NCBI GenBank assembly: GCA_947173955.1
Contig: CAMWHE010000003.1
Coordinates: forward strand, 1-64,000
Source: an uncultured Bacteroidales bacterium
GTDB taxonomy: Bacteria > Bacteroidota > Bacteroidia > Bacteroidales > Muribaculaceae
DNA: 64,000 nucleotides
Reading direction: 5' to 3'
The notes under the pieces were generated by a model. The model saw only the letters and a program-made list of their open reading frames with translations, was not told the DNA's origin and searched no databases. Made by a program: the position numbers and the translations under genes. Every line of letters starts with the position of its first letter. Position 1 is the first letter of the stretch. Shown one piece after another: positions 17,398-28,343 of this stretch.

Positions 17398-18051
17398 ATG
17401 AAAGTCATCAATTTCGCAGACCAAAAGTCAGTCATCAGTCAGTACATGATGGAGCTCCGCAATGTCGACATACAGGGCGATATGCTCCGCTTCCGCCGCA
17501 ATCTCGAGCGCATAGGCGAGCTAATGGCCTATGAGATAAGCCGCACGCTCAACTATCGCAAGGAGACGATCACTACGCCGCTCGCTAAGGCCGAATGCGA
17601 CGTTATAGCCGATCAGGTTGTGCTCGCCACCATCTTCCGCGCCGGCGTCCCCTTCCATCACGGCTTCCTGAATATCTTCGATACGGCGCAGAATGCTTTC
17701 GTCTCGGCCTACAGGAAGTATAAGGAGAAAGAGAATTTCGATGTCTGCATCGAGTATCTCGCCTCCCCCAGGCTTGACGACAAGGTGCTCATCATCGCCG
17801 ACCCGATGCTCGCCACAGGCGCCTCCATGGAGCTCAGCTACCGCGCACTGCTGACCAAAGGCACCCCACGCGAGATCCATGTCGCCTCCGTCATAGCCTC
17901 GTCAAAAGCTATCGATTATGTCAAGTCCACATTCCCCGATGCAAAGACCACCGTCTGGGTTGGCGCCATCGACCCGGAGATCAACTCCCACAGCTACATT
18001 GTCCCCGGACTGGGCGACGCAGGCGACCTGGCCTACGGCGTCAAAGAGTAA
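17398..18051 (+). CDS. upp: Uracil phosphoribosyltransferase
   Basis: 217-aa pyrimidine-salvage enzyme making UMP from uracil and PRPP. The PRPP motif is VLIIADPMLATGASMELSYR and the C-terminus has the uracil-binding GLGDAGDLAYG. The ORF runs open to 17239 through the overlapping small membrane gene; the start at 17398 gives the family length and N-terminus (MKVINF). murB follows after 5 nt. Confidence 0.94.
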   Translation: MKVINFADQKSVISQYMMELRNVDIQGDMLRFRRNLERIGELMAYEISRTLNYRKETITTPLAKAECDVIADQVVLATIFRAGVPFHHGFLNIFDTAQNAFVSAYRKYKEKENFDVCIEYLASPRLDDKVLIIADPMLATGASMELSYRALLTKGTPREIHVASVIASSKAIDYVKSTFPDAKTTVWVGAIDPEINSHSYIVPGLGDAGDLAYGVKE

Positions 18052-18056
18052 CGCCT

Positions 18057-19103
18057 ATGCTGTCAGTTGCCGACAACGTTCCGTATAAGTCGCTCAATAC
18101 GATGGGGATCGAGGGCTATGCCCGGCGATATGCCGAGTGGGAGGAGCCCTCTGACCTCTATACGCTCAGTGAGCCGGAAATCAATTGCCTTCAACCTGTA
18201 ATCCAGATCGGGGAGGGGAGCAACCTGCTGTTCCCCGACGGCAGGCTGGATGCCACCCTCCTCGTCAGCCGCTATAGAGATACAGAGGTGCTTGAGCACG
18301 ACTCCACCCACATTACATTCCGTGTCGGAGCAGGCCTGCGGCTCGACGATTTTATAGACAAGACAGCTGCAATAGGGCTGTGGGGGCTTGAGAACCTCTC
18401 CCACATTCCGGGAACCGTAGGAGCTGCCGCCGTGCAGAACGTAGGCGCATATGGCGTCGAGTTTGCCGACTGCCTCGAATCGGTGAAATGTTTCGACCTC
18501 GAAGATCAGAGGTTTACGACGTTTGCCGCTTCCGAGCTGAAATACGGCTACCGCGACTCGGCTTTCAAGCACGCGCCGCTGCATCGTCGCATGATCATCA
18601 CCGACGTCACATTACGCCTGTCAGTCGATGCGAAGCCGCATCTCGACTATGGCAATCTCCGCAGCCGCCTTGAAGGTATTCCGCTGACTCCTATGGCCGT
18701 CCGCGACGCAATCATTTCAATACGACGCACCAAACTCCCCGAGATCACTGAAGCGGGCAGCGCAGGCAGTTTCTTCAAGAATCCCGTAGTCAGCGCCGAC
18801 CTCCTCCCGGCTATTCGCGAGAAAGCCGCGGCAGCCGGCATCGACACGACCGATATGCCGGTCTATCATCTCGCCGATGCTCCCGGCTCCGTCAAGCTCT
18901 CGGCCGCATGGCTTATCGACCGCGGAGGACTCAAGGGTGCCTCATGCGGATCGGCCGGCACATGGCCCACACAGCCGCTTGTCATCGTCAATCTCGACGG
19001 GCGCGCCACAGCGGCCGATGTAGCCGGTCTCGCCGGGTATATAGTCGCAGAAGTCGACCGTAAATTCGGCGTAAGACTGACCCCGGAAGTCGAATATTTG
19101 TAA
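18057..19103 (+). CDS. murB: UDP-N-acetylenolpyruvoylglucosamine reductase
   Basis: 348-aa FAD enzyme for the second committed step of peptidoglycan precursor synthesis. FAD-binding region IGEGSNLLF and LSHIPGTVGAAAVQNVGAYG, the type I YGYRDSAFK loop, and the catalytic Ser region GSAGSFFKNP are all present, with the C-terminal LTPEVEYL. Directly precedes murA, the previous step of the same pathway, 21 nt away. Confidence 0.96.
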   Translation: MLSVADNVPYKSLNTMGIEGYARRYAEWEEPSDLYTLSEPEINCLQPVIQIGEGSNLLFPDGRLDATLLVSRYRDTEVLEHDSTHITFRVGAGLRLDDFIDKTAAIGLWGLENLSHIPGTVGAAAVQNVGAYGVEFADCLESVKCFDLEDQRFTTFAASELKYGYRDSAFKHAPLHRRMIITDVTLRLSVDAKPHLDYGNLRSRLEGIPLTPMAVRDAIISIRRTKLPEITEAGSAGSFFKNPVVSADLLPAIREKAAAAGIDTTDMPVYHLADAPGSVKLSAAWLIDRGGLKGASCGSAGTWPTQPLVIVNLDGRATAADVAGLAGYIVAEVDRKFGVRLTPEVEYL

Positions 19104-19124
19104 TCAAGTAACCAACAACAAGAT

Positions 19125-20441
19125 ATGAGCACACTTACTATCGAAGGCGGATGCCGGCTCAGCGGTGAGATCACCCCCCAGGGAGCCAAAAACGAAGCGC
19201 TCCAGATCATCAGCGCCACCCTCCTCACATCCGAGCCCGTCACCATCAACAATATCCCCGACATCCTTGACATCCGCAATCTCATAGCCCTTCTGGCCGA
19301 TATGGGTGTCAAAGTCGAGCGTCACGCTCCCGGCAGCTACACCTTCCAGGCCTCCGATATCGACCGCGACTACCTCGACAGCAAGGAGTTCGTCAAGCGG
19401 TGCGCTTCCCTCCGTGGCTCTGTGCTCGTAGTCGGACCACTCCTCGCCCGCTTCGGCAAGGCCTACTTCCCCCGCCCGGGCGGCGACAAGATAGGACGCC
19501 GCAAAGTCGACACACACATCACAGGCCTCATCAACCTCGGAGCATCATTCGAGACGGCTCCCGACCGCCGCGCCTACCTCCTCCAGACTCCTCCCGGCGA
19601 ACGCCTGACAGGCACATATATGCTGCTTGACGAAGCCTCCGTCACCGGTACGGCCAATATCGTCATGGCAGCCACCCTCGCGCGCGGAGTCACGACCATC
19701 TATAATGCCGCCTGCGAGCCATATCTCCAGCAGCTCTGCCGCCTGCTCGTAGCTATGGGCGCGCGAATCGACGGCATAGGCTCCAACCTGCTAACCATCA
19801 CCGGTACCGAGACCCTCGGAGGCGCCACCCACCGCGTTCTCCCCGACATGATCGAGGTCGGCAGCTTCATAGGCATGGCGGCCATGACCCGCAGTTCCAT
19901 CACGATCAAGGACGTCTCGCGCCGCAATCTCGGCATCATCCCCGAATGTTTCCGCCGCCTCGGCATTACCATCGAAGAGCGTGGCGACGACCTCTATATC
20001 CCCGCCAAAGAGAGCTACGAAGTAGAGACTCACATGGACGGCTCCGTGCTGACCCTTGCCGATGCCCCCTGGCCCGGACTGACCCCTGACCTGCTGTCCG
20101 TGATGCTCGTCGTGGCCACGCAGTGCTGCGGCGAGGTCCTAATTCATCAGAAGATGTTTGAGAGCCGCCTGTTCTTCGTCGACCATCTTATCGATATGGG
20201 AGCCAAGATAATCCTCTGCGACCCCCACCGCGCCGTTGTCATCGGTCTCGACCATCATCCGGAGCTTCGTGCCAACCATATGCACTCCCCCGATATCCGC
20301 GCCGGTATAGCCATGCTCATAGCCGCCATGTCGGCCAAAGGCACCAGCACAATCGACAATATAGAGCAGATCGACCGCGGCTACGAAAGCATCGACACGC
20401 GTCTCAATGCCCTGGGCGCCCGCATCACCCGCCTCCCCTGA
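19125..20441 (+). CDS. murA: UDP-N-acetylglucosamine 1-carboxyvinyltransferase, Asp at active-site Cys
   Basis: 438-aa cytoplasmic enzyme transferring enolpyruvate from PEP to UDP-GlcNAc. GAKNEALQIISATLL is the substrate-binding N-terminus. The active-site loop reads RPGGDKIGRRKVDTH; the position that is Cys115 in E. coli (PGGCxIGxRPVD) is Asp (residue 121). Enzymes with Asp here are active and intrinsically fosfomycin-resistant in other phyla. Last gene of the plus-strand run beginning at 12967. Confidence 0.95.
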   Translation: MSTLTIEGGCRLSGEITPQGAKNEALQIISATLLTSEPVTINNIPDILDIRNLIALLADMGVKVERHAPGSYTFQASDIDRDYLDSKEFVKRCASLRGSVLVVGPLLARFGKAYFPRPGGDKIGRRKVDTHITGLINLGASFETAPDRRAYLLQTPPGERLTGTYMLLDEASVTGTANIVMAATLARGVTTIYNAACEPYLQQLCRLLVAMGARIDGIGSNLLTITGTETLGGATHRVLPDMIEVGSFIGMAAMTRSSITIKDVSRRNLGIIPECFRRLGITIEERGDDLYIPAKESYEVETHMDGSVLTLADAPWPGLTPDLLSVMLVVATQCCGEVLIHQKMFESRLFFVDHLIDMGAKIILCDPHRAVVIGLDHHPELRANHMHSPDIRAGIAMLIAAMSAKGTSTIDNIEQIDRGYESIDTRLNALGARITRLP

Positions 20442-20631
20442 TTTGTATGCGCATGAGCGTGTATGAGCACTACCTATCCGCTTTAATCGGTGTCCTCGGC
20501 CGGACTCCAGAAGGCTGGGAACGATCAGCCCGGCACATGTCGCTACGCTCCATATACCGGGCTACGGTAATTCGGCGTCCTCCGGACGCTTCTTCAGCTT
20601 AAATAACGTGAGTTCCGAGAGGCTGGCCGGG
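20442..20631. other. Convergent intergenic gap murA/maeB
   Basis: 190 nt between convergent genes. It contains two hairpins: AGCCCGG/CCGGGCT with a ~22-nt loop (about 20527-20562) and GCGTCC-TCC-GGACGC (20575-20589) with a weak T-rich tail, either of which could terminate murA. The phrase GCTTTAATCGGTGTCCT (20480-20496) recurs with one change at 36471-36487. Confidence 0.5.
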
Positions 20632-22917
20632 TTATTTCCGGGCTTCCATTTTCTGGGCTACTGTAGCGTCGACGCAGGCTACTGTGGCGAGGTTGATGAT
20701 GTCGCGCACGGGGGAGTCGACGTTGATGAAGTGGACAGGCTTGTTGAGGCCGAGCTGGATCGGGCCGATGGCTTCAACGCCTCCCATCTCGAGCAGCATA
20801 CGGTAGGCTGTGGTGGCGGCGCTCAGGTTGGGGAAGACGAGGGTGTTGACATCCTTGCCGTTGAGGCGGGTGAATGGATAGTTTTTGTCGCGGATCTCCT
20901 TGTTGAAGACGTAGTTGAGCTGCATTTCGCCGTCGATTGCGAGGTCGGGGTTCTCCTGTTGCATGCGGTCTACGACGTTATGTACCTTACGGCTCTCGGG
21001 AGTGTTGCTGGAGCCGAAGTTGCTGTAGGATACCATGGCCATGACGGGTTCGCAGGCGAAGTATTCTACGCCGCGGCGTGCGAGCCGGGCCACATCGTAG
21101 AGGGTGGCCTCGTCGGTGCTCTGATTGACCATCGTGTCGGCCAGGAAGTAGGTGCCGCGCTTGGTGTCGACGATATGCATGGTGGCGAAGTGGCTGAAGC
21201 CGGGACGTATGCCGACCACCTCCTGCGCTATCAGCGTGGGCACCTGACTGTCGGAGTATGTGCCGGCCACGAGGGCATCGGCATCCCCCTCGTTGACCAT
21301 CATCATGCCGAAATGGTAGCGGTCAAACATCCGCTCTTTGGCTTCGGCGTAGGTGACGCCCTGACGCGCGCACCGCTCGGCGTATTTGGCCGCATACTGC
21401 TTGCGGCGGTCGGTCTCGCGGTCGTGGCGGGGATTGATGATCTCGATGCCGTCGATCGAGAGGTTGAGGCGCTTGGCGCGCTTGGCTATCATCTCCTCGT
21501 TGCCCAGCAGGACGGGGATGCAGAGCTTATTGCGGCGGGCGGAGACGGCTGCGCGGAGCATATTGTCGGTGTTGCCTTCGGAGAAGACCACGCGCTTGGG
21601 CTCCTGACGGGCCATGTCGACGATCTGACGCATCATCTTGCTGTCATTGCCCATCAGGCGGTGGAGCTTGACGTTGTATTCCTCCCAGTCGGTTATCGGG
21701 CGGCGGGCTACTCCGCTTTCCATGGCACCGCGGGCCACGGCGGGTGCAACGGTGACGAGCAGGCGTGGGTCGAGGGGTTTGGGCAGGATGTATTCGCGGC
21801 CGAATGTCAGGCTGGTCATGCCGTAGGCGGCGTTGACCACGGAGGGTACGGGGAGCTTGGCCAGGTCGGCGATGGCATGGACGGCGGCAAGCTTCATGGC
21901 TTCGTTGATCTGGGTCGCGCCGCAATCGAGAGCGCCGCGGAATATGTAGGGGAAGCCGAGCACATTGTTGATCTGGTTGGGATAGTCAGAGCGACCGGTA
22001 GCGAAGATGAGGTCGGGACGCGACGACATGGCTGCCTCATAGGCTATCTCCGGGTCGGGGTTGGCCAGAGCGAAGACTATGGGCTTGGGAGCCATCGACT
22101 TGACCATTTCGACGGTCACGACATCCTTGACCGACAGGCCGAGGAAGACGTCGGCGTCGACCATCGCCTCGGCCAGGGTGGTGATGGGGCGGTCGGTGGC
22201 AAACTCGCGTTTCTGCTCGTTGAGTCCCTCGCGCGAGGTGGTGATGACCCCCTTGCTGTCGCACATGACGATGTTCTCGCGCTTCAGGCCGAGGGCGATA
22301 TAGAGACGTGTGCATGAGACGGCTGCTGCTCCGGCGCCGTTGACTACGAGACGTACATCCTCAATCTTCTTCCCCTGGAGCTCAAGAGCGTTGAGCAGGC
22401 CGGCAGCGGAGATGATGGCCGTTCCGTGCTGGTCGTCGTGCATGACGGGGATATCGCACTCCTCTTTCAGGCGTCGCTCGATCTCGAAGCATTCCGGCGC
22501 CTTGATGTCCTCGAGGTTGATGCCGCCGAATGTAGGCGAGATGGCCTTGACGATTTCGACAAATTTTGCGGGGTCTTTTTCATTGACTTCTATATCGAAG
22601 CAGTCGAGGCCGGCGAATATCTTGAACAGAAGGGCTTTACCCTCCATGACGGGCTTGCCGGCGAGCGCTCCTATGTCGCCCAGACCGAGTACGGCGGTAC
22701 CGTTGGATATCACGGCCACAAGATTGCCTTTGTCGGTGTATTTATAGACATCGTCGGCCTTTTCCTTGATTTCCAGACAGGGATAGGCCACGCCGGGCGA
22801 GTAGGCCAGGGCGAGATCCTGCTGGGTGGAATAGGGTTTGGTGGGTACGATTTCAATCTTGCCGGGGATCGGATACTGATGGTAGTCGAGAGCCATCTCT
22901 TTGAGCATTTTGGTCAT
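20632..22917 (-). CDS. maeB: NADP-dependent malic enzyme with phosphotransacetylase-like domain
   Basis: 761-aa enzyme that decarboxylates malate to pyruvate. N-terminal malic enzyme region ([31 protein letters not shown] as NAD(P) site, then [10 protein letters not shown]) and a C-terminal ~330-residue phosphate acetyltransferase-like domain ([35 protein letters not shown]) that is regulatory in MaeB proteins. Start at 22917 ([16 protein letters not shown]) fits the family better than the ORF-track start at 22974. Confidence 0.95.
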   Translation of the reverse strand: MTKMLKEMALDYHQYPIPGKIEIVPTKPYSTQQDLALAYSPGVAYPCLEIKEKADDVYKYTDKGNLVAVISNGTAVLGLGDIGALAGKPVMEGKALLFKIFAGLDCFDIEVNEKDPAKFVEIVKAISPTFGGINLEDIKAPECFEIERRLKEECDIPVMHDDQHGTAIISAAGLLNALELQGKKIEDVRLVVNGAGAAAVSCTRLYIALGLKRENIVMCDSKGVITTSREGLNEQKREFATDRPITTLAEAMVDADVFLGLSVKDVVTVEMVKSMAPKPIVFALANPDPEIAYEAAMSSRPDLIFATGRSDYPNQINNVLGFPYIFRGALDCGATQINEAMKLAAVHAIADLAKLPVPSVVNAAYGMTSLTFGREYILPKPLDPRLLVTVAPAVARGAMESGVARRPITDWEEYNVKLHRLMGNDSKMMRQIVDMARQEPKRVVFSEGNTDNMLRAAVSARRNKLCIPVLLGNEEMIAKRAKRLNLSIDGIEIINPRHDRETDRRKQYAAKYAERCARQGVTYAEAKERMFDRYHFGMMMVNEGDADALVAGTYSDSQVPTLIAQEVVGIRPGFSHFATMHIVDTKRGTYFLADTMVNQSTDEATLYDVARLARRGVEYFACEPVMAMVSYSNFGSSNTPESRKVHNVVDRMQQENPDLAIDGEMQLNYVFNKEIRDKNYPFTRLNGKDVNTLVFPNLSAATTAYRMLLEMGGVEAIGPIQLGLNKPVHFINVDSPVRDIINLATVACVDATVAQKMEARK

Positions 22918-22996
22918 GAGCGGAGCGGAATATTTGGTTATGAATATATTAACTGATAGAGCAGGGCATGGCAAGGGCTTCCCTGCATAGATATAA

Positions 22997-23004
22997 CAAA
23001 ATTA
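22997..23004 (-). promoter_or_regulatory. -7 box for maeB
   Basis: TAATTTTG on the minus strand, exact TAnnTTTG, about 80 nt before the chosen start. No good -33 element. Confidence 0.45.
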
Positions 23005-23058
23005 CGAAAAAAATGTTAGGGATCTTACTCCCCGATAAAAGAATATCGGTGATTCCGC

Positions 23059-23655
23059 TCAGAGGGCGCCCTGCTCGATGAGGGTGGCGATGCGGTCGAT
23101 GGTGGCGTCTTCGGATGATTTGGCGGGGTCGTAGGAGGCGTTGAGGTTGACGCCGAAGAGGCGGCCGAACCCCTGCCAGAAGCCGGCGCGGAATGAGCCC
23201 AGAAAGGCTTTGAGGATGGCGTAACCCGACTGGTCGGTCTCGCGCTGGATGAGCTTGACGAGCGTGCGCGCCTGATTGCGGGTCAGCTTCTTCAGATCAG
23301 GCTTATACTGGTCGAACAGCTCCCCCTCCATCTCCTTTATGTAGTCTTCGCGCTCCTTCTGGGTGGGGAAGGTCTGAATGTATTCGTAGGTCTCGATGAG
23401 GGTCTCGCTGATCAGCTTGGCCCAGGGGAGGGTGCGGCGCACATCGCGCACCGTGCGCCAGTAGAAGTCTTCCTGCTCCTTGCTGTCAAATTTGAGCCGG
23501 GGGTAAACGGTGACTTCGTGCATGACGACATTGAGCACGGTGTCGCCCGTCAGCGGGTCGACTCCGAAATAGCGTCCGCGATAGGGCGACCGTGCGGCGA
23601 CGGCCGTCGGAATGCCTGTCAGAGCGATGACAAATATGAGCAATCGGCGGAACAT
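23059..23655 (-). CDS. DUF4294-type secreted protein
   Basis: 198-aa protein with a signal peptide (MFRRLLIFVIALTGIPTAVAA) and the DUF4294 pattern: VVMHEVTVYPRLKF, then a charged helical middle (YWRTVRDVRRTLPWAK) and ARTLVKLIQRETDQSGYAIL. This family is common in Bacteroidota and has no assigned function. It lies 65 nt downstream of the DEAD-box helicase gene on the same strand, so they may be co-transcribed. Confidence 0.75.
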   Translation of the reverse strand: MFRRLLIFVIALTGIPTAVAARSPYRGRYFGVDPLTGDTVLNVVMHEVTVYPRLKFDSKEQEDFYWRTVRDVRRTLPWAKLISETLIETYEYIQTFPTQKEREDYIKEMEGELFDQYKPDLKKLTRNQARTLVKLIQRETDQSGYAILKAFLGSFRAGFWQGFGRLFGVNLNASYDPAKSSEDATIDRIATLIEQGAL

Positions 23656-23720
23656 ACTTCTCTTTATATCAATATAACGCCCGGCGGGCGCAGAAGTTGG
23701 ATGGCCTCGATGCTTTTGGC

Positions 23721-25103
<1,383 letters not shown>

Positions 25104-25119
25104 GGGGCGCGGGGTCAGC

Positions 25120-25164
25120 GAGTCTGTTTTTGTCGAAATCGGAGGGACAGACTCTTATTTATTT
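25120..25164. repeat. Hairpin element in helicase leader (repeat copy B)
   Basis: GAGTCTGT (25120-25127) pairs with ACAGACTC (25147-25154). On the plus strand it reads GAGTCTGTTTTT...CAGACTCTTATTTATTT, close to copy A at 6337-6382. On the minus strand it lies in the leader between the helicase promoter and its start codon. Confidence 0.7.
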
Positions 25165-25168
25165 ACCG

Positions 25169-25200
25169 CAAAGGTAGTAAATGCGCCGGACTTTATCAAC
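25169..25200 (-). promoter_or_regulatory. Promoter of DEAD-box helicase
   Basis: On the minus strand GTTG, 20-nt spacer, TACCTTTG (25169-25176, exact -7 box). Leader to the start codon is about 60 nt and contains the hairpin at 25120-25154. Confidence 0.65.
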
Positions 25201-25208
25201 TCCGCGGA

Positions 25209-27512
25209 CTATCTGGCGGAGATCTCGTCGACAAACATCAGCGCAGGCCAGCCGCCTTGCGGATGCTCGGGCGGAAGCATGGCGACAGGCTCGGCCACAA
25301 GCCTGACGGCGCGGAGAGTGCGTGGCTCAAAGCTGAGAGTGTGGGTCGATATGTGGTGGTCGGCCGCCGGATTGTCGGGCGGATAGGTCTCGGCGGCAAG
25401 CTCTATCCACTCGTCGCTGTCGGCCGGCAGCCCGTAGAGTGTGGCCGAGGCTGCGTCAGCGAGGGCATCGACCGGCTTGACGACAGTGCGGAATGTCACG
25501 GAGCCGAGCTGCGCGGGGCGGCGCAGCGTGATAGTGGCGTCAAGAGGATTTTTCGAGAATCCGAGCCAGCGGCCGGTGCGGAAATATTTTGTGCCGACAA
25601 GTCCGTCGACAAGCTGTGGAGCGCCCTTGAAGGCGTAGACATAGTAGGGCTGAGAGGCTATCTCGCAGTGGCCGAAGGTGAGGGGCGTTATGGCAAGCGT
25701 GTCGGATGTGGCGTGTCCCGGGCGTCCTTCCGGGCTGAAGGCGTTGACCTTGATGATGCAGTCGTCGATGAGGCTTACGGGGCCGGCGTATGGAGCGGAC
25801 TCAGTGGTAGGTTCGGAGCCATCGAGAGTGTAGCGGATAGTGTAGCCGGGGAGCGCCGAGCAGGTCATGACGAGCGCACCCGAAATCGTATCAGGCTCAA
25901 AATCAACGGCTACCTCGACCACATGGCGCGCGTAATTATAGCCCTGACGGTCGTATTCCTTCATCAAGGGCAGAAGTCGCTGACGGAAGTCTTCATAATC
26001 CTTCAGCTCAGGAGCCGTCCATGCCACTTCGGCCAGAGCGGCCATGCGCGGAAGAACGTTATACTGAGCGTGGGATAGGGTCTTGACATATTCCGTCCAA
26101 AGGTTGGCCTGACAGCCGAGCACAAGGGCGGCTTCCCCCTCGGTAAATGACGGGAGGACTGGTTCGAGCGAATAGACATGGCTGACATCGTTGAGACCGC
26201 CCACGGCAAACGGCTCGTCTGGACCGTCTGGACTCTGGAAATAGTCGAAATAGCAGTATTGCGACGGGGTCATGACAACCTGATGGCCGCGTTTCACCCC
26301 TTCAAGTCCGCCGGAGACACTGTGCCACGACATGACTACGGCATCGTCCGGGGCGCTGCTTTCGAGTATCTCGTCCCAACCGATGGCTCGCTTGCCGCAG
26401 CGTCGCGCTACGTCGCAGGCGAACGCCGTCACATAGCCCTGTAGCTGAGCCTCAGCCGATACGCCGTCAGTGGCTTTCAGTCCAAGTTCGCTGATCCGGT
26501 GCTGACATTTCGGACACTCCTCCCAGCGTGTGCGGGGGCATTCGTCGCCGCCGATATGGATGTACGGGCCGGGAAACATGGCGGCCACTTCGGTGATCAC
26601 ATCCTCGAGAAACTGCATCGTCGCGTCGTTGCCCGGACAGAGTACATCGGGACTGATTCCCCAGCGCTGCCACACCTCGTAGGGGCCGCCGGTGCAGCCA
26701 AGCTCGGGATAGGAGGCCAGAGCCGCCTGCATATGGCTCGGCAGGTCGATTTCTGGGATTACGGTGATATGACGGCGCGCCGCGTAGTCAATGATGTCGG
26801 CCACCTCTTCCTGAGAATAATATCCTTCGACAGGGATGCCGTCGTAGCCGGGGCCTGTGCGGCCGATTATCGTGGCAGGGCGGCGTGACCCTATCTCAGT
26901 CAGGCGCGGACGGCTCTTGATTTCGATGCGCCATCCCTGGTCGTCGGTCAGATGCCAGTGGAAGCGGTTTAGGCCGTGCAGAGCCATCATGTCGAGGTAG
27001 ATTTTTACGGAGTCGACGGGGAAAAAGTGGCGCGCCACATCGAGATGCATCCCGCGGTAGCCGAAGCGCGGATAGTAATAGACTCGGCCGGCCGGGATCT
27101 CAATGAAGCCGTCAGCCGCGGGCGTTGCGCCGGCAAGCGCCTTGCGGAGTGTCTGTATGCCGTAGAAAGTGCCGGCCCGCGAGGCTCCGTTGATTGTGAG
27201 TGTGTCGGGCGAGATCTCGATCGTATAGGCTTCAGGATTGGAGTCGTAGAGGTCGGCGCGCAGGCTGATGATGCCCGACGGCCCTGCCGGTTGAGTGGGT
27301 TCGGGCAGACAGGTATCCATCAGCTGAGCCTCCGGGGCAAGGCTGTCGGGAGCGGAGATCGCCGTATTGCCACCGAGCCGGAAGGGGTCGGCACCCGGAG
27401 TCAGCGCGACAGAGCGGGGGAGCGGAACAGTGCGGAAGTCGATATCCGACGCATTGGATCTGACAAAAAGAGCAGCCGAAAGGCTCAGGATGAGGAGAGA
27501 GAGTCGATTCAT
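25209..27512 (-). CDS. Beta-N-acetylhexosaminidase, GH20
   Basis: 767-aa exported glycoside hydrolase releasing terminal GlcNAc/GalNAc from glycans. Signal peptide (MNRLSLLILSLSAALFVRSNA), GH20b N-terminal domain (~25-150), then the catalytic TIM barrel starting at RFGYRGMHLDVARHFFP, with the catalytic Asp-Glu pair in HIGGDECPRTRW. A chitobiase-type C-terminal domain (YTLDGSEPTTESAPYAG) and a discoidin-like end follow. Start at 27512 chosen for the signal peptide and the promoter just upstream; the ORF track extends to 27626. Probably acts on mucin or host N-glycans in the envelope. Confidence 0.94.
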   Translation of the reverse strand: MNRLSLLILSLSAALFVRSNASDIDFRTVPLPRSVALTPGADPFRLGGNTAISAPDSLAPEAQLMDTCLPEPTQPAGPSGIISLRADLYDSNPEAYTIEISPDTLTINGASRAGTFYGIQTLRKALAGATPAADGFIEIPAGRVYYYPRFGYRGMHLDVARHFFPVDSVKIYLDMMALHGLNRFHWHLTDDQGWRIEIKSRPRLTEIGSRRPATIIGRTGPGYDGIPVEGYYSQEEVADIIDYAARRHITVIPEIDLPSHMQAALASYPELGCTGGPYEVWQRWGISPDVLCPGNDATMQFLEDVITEVAAMFPGPYIHIGGDECPRTRWEECPKCQHRISELGLKATDGVSAEAQLQGYVTAFACDVARRCGKRAIGWDEILESSAPDDAVVMSWHSVSGGLEGVKRGHQVVMTPSQYCYFDYFQSPDGPDEPFAVGGLNDVSHVYSLEPVLPSFTEGEAALVLGCQANLWTEYVKTLSHAQYNVLPRMAALAEVAWTAPELKDYEDFRQRLLPLMKEYDRQGYNYARHVVEVAVDFEPDTISGALVMTCSALPGYTIRYTLDGSEPTTESAPYAGPVSLIDDCIIKVNAFSPEGRPGHATSDTLAITPLTFGHCEIASQPYYVYAFKGAPQLVDGLVGTKYFRTGRWLGFSKNPLDATITLRRPAQLGSVTFRTVVKPVDALADAASATLYGLPADSDEWIELAAETYPPDNPAADHHISTHTLSFEPRTLRAVRLVAEPVAMLPPEHPQGGWPALMFVDEISAR

Positions 27513-27527
27513 GAACGGTATGATATA

Positions 27528-27563
27528 ATTATTCCGCAAAAATAGCAATTTCCGCGGAATAAT
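27528..27563 (-). promoter_or_regulatory. GH20 promoter inside a 10-bp inverted repeat
   Basis: The -7 box TATTTTTG (27537-27544, minus strand) is enclosed by ATTATTCCGC (27528-27537) and GCGGAATAAT (27554-27563), a perfect 10-bp inverted repeat with 16 nt between arms. The arrangement suggests an operator, or less likely a terminator of the upstream operon. Confidence 0.55.
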
Positions 27564-27594
27564 CATGAGATACTTGTATTTGCGCAGTTGTAGG

Positions 27595-27966
27595 TTACTG
27601 TCCGCTTCCGGCGAGCCAGTAGACAACGGCTCCGAAGGCTATGCAGAGGAGTCCGTCGACGATGATGTACGGCGCCAATGTGTGACAGCACAGCGCGAGA
27701 ACTATGCCGGCTGCTATTCCTGCTAAAAGGAACGTCGTGCAAGCCGTGCGGATGACGGTCGTAAGCCGGCCGCCCGATGTGCATGATGCCGTTCCCAGCG
27801 TGATGGCGCAGACAATGCCGCTTGTCAGCCCTGCAAGCAGCGCCGAGCCTTCGGCGGCAATAAGGCTGATACACCAGCCGATGAGTGCCGAGGCGGCAAC
27901 CGCGAGCAGCAACGGGAACGGATGGAGCTTGAAATTACTCTCCTCGATGTCATTATAATTGGCCAT
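27595..27966 (-). CDS. Small membrane protein of the SPFH/GYF operon
   Basis: 123-aa protein with about four hydrophobic helices (roughly 16-38, 42-60, 72-92, 98-118) and a short acidic N-terminus. It begins 2 nt after the stop of the GYF_2 protein and ends the five-gene minus-strand operon 30456-31607 to 27595. No family recognised. Its placement points to a membrane partner of the SPFH scaffold. Confidence 0.7.
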   Translation of the reverse strand: MANYNDIEESNFKLHPFPLLLAVAASALIGWCISLIAAEGSALLAGLTSGIVCAITLGTASCTSGGRLTTVIRTACTTFLLAGIAAGIVLALCCHTLAPYIIVDGLLCIAFGAVVYWLAGSGQ

Positions 27967-27968
27967 GG

Positions 27969-28325
27969 TCAGATCTGTTTAAGAAGTATTAATTTGTTGA
28001 TTTCCGGTATGTTGCAGGCCATCTGCCAGCCGGTCATGCCGGGACGCCACATGAGCGTATTGTCGTGGAGCGTGCCATTGGCGACAAGGCGTTCTACTTC
28101 GGCGGGGGTCAGCGGCCCTGCCTGCCGATTGTCAATGGCAACATACCACTGTCCGGCAGTATAGGGAGCTGAGTTCACACCGGTCTGACCCGTAGTGCCG
28201 GCGTTGACTCCGGCTACTTGCGTATTGTTCATGACCGTATTCATTGTCGAGATCATCTGCTGGGCCAGGCTAAGACCCATGCCGAATTCGACGAGACGGT
28301 CGATAGAGCTGAAATCTGTACTCAT
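27969..28325 (-). CDS. GYF_2 (DUF4339) domain protein
   Basis: 118-aa protein. The C-terminal half is a GYF_2/DUF4339 domain: WYVAIDNRQAGPLTPAEVER, then DNTLMWRPGMTGWQ. The N-terminal ~50 residues are Met/Asn/Gly-rich helix (FGMGLSLAQQMISTMNTVMN). GYF domains usually bind proline-rich peptides. It lies 18 nt after the SPFH-GYF gene and its domain resembles those of the two larger operon members, suggesting duplication within the operon. Confidence 0.8.
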   Translation of the reverse strand: MSTDFSSIDRLVEFGMGLSLAQQMISTMNTVMNNTQVAGVNAGTTGQTGVNSAPYTAGQWYVAIDNRQAGPLTPAEVERLVANGTLHDNTLMWRPGMTGWQMACNIPEINKLILLKQI

Positions 28326-28343
28326 AGGTTGTCTGATTTAAAT

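Noticed and set aside
20608-22317. 569-aa plus-strand ORF
   Set aside because: It is the mirror frame of maeB, which has full family motifs; the ORF product is Val/Gly/Asp-rich with no domain.
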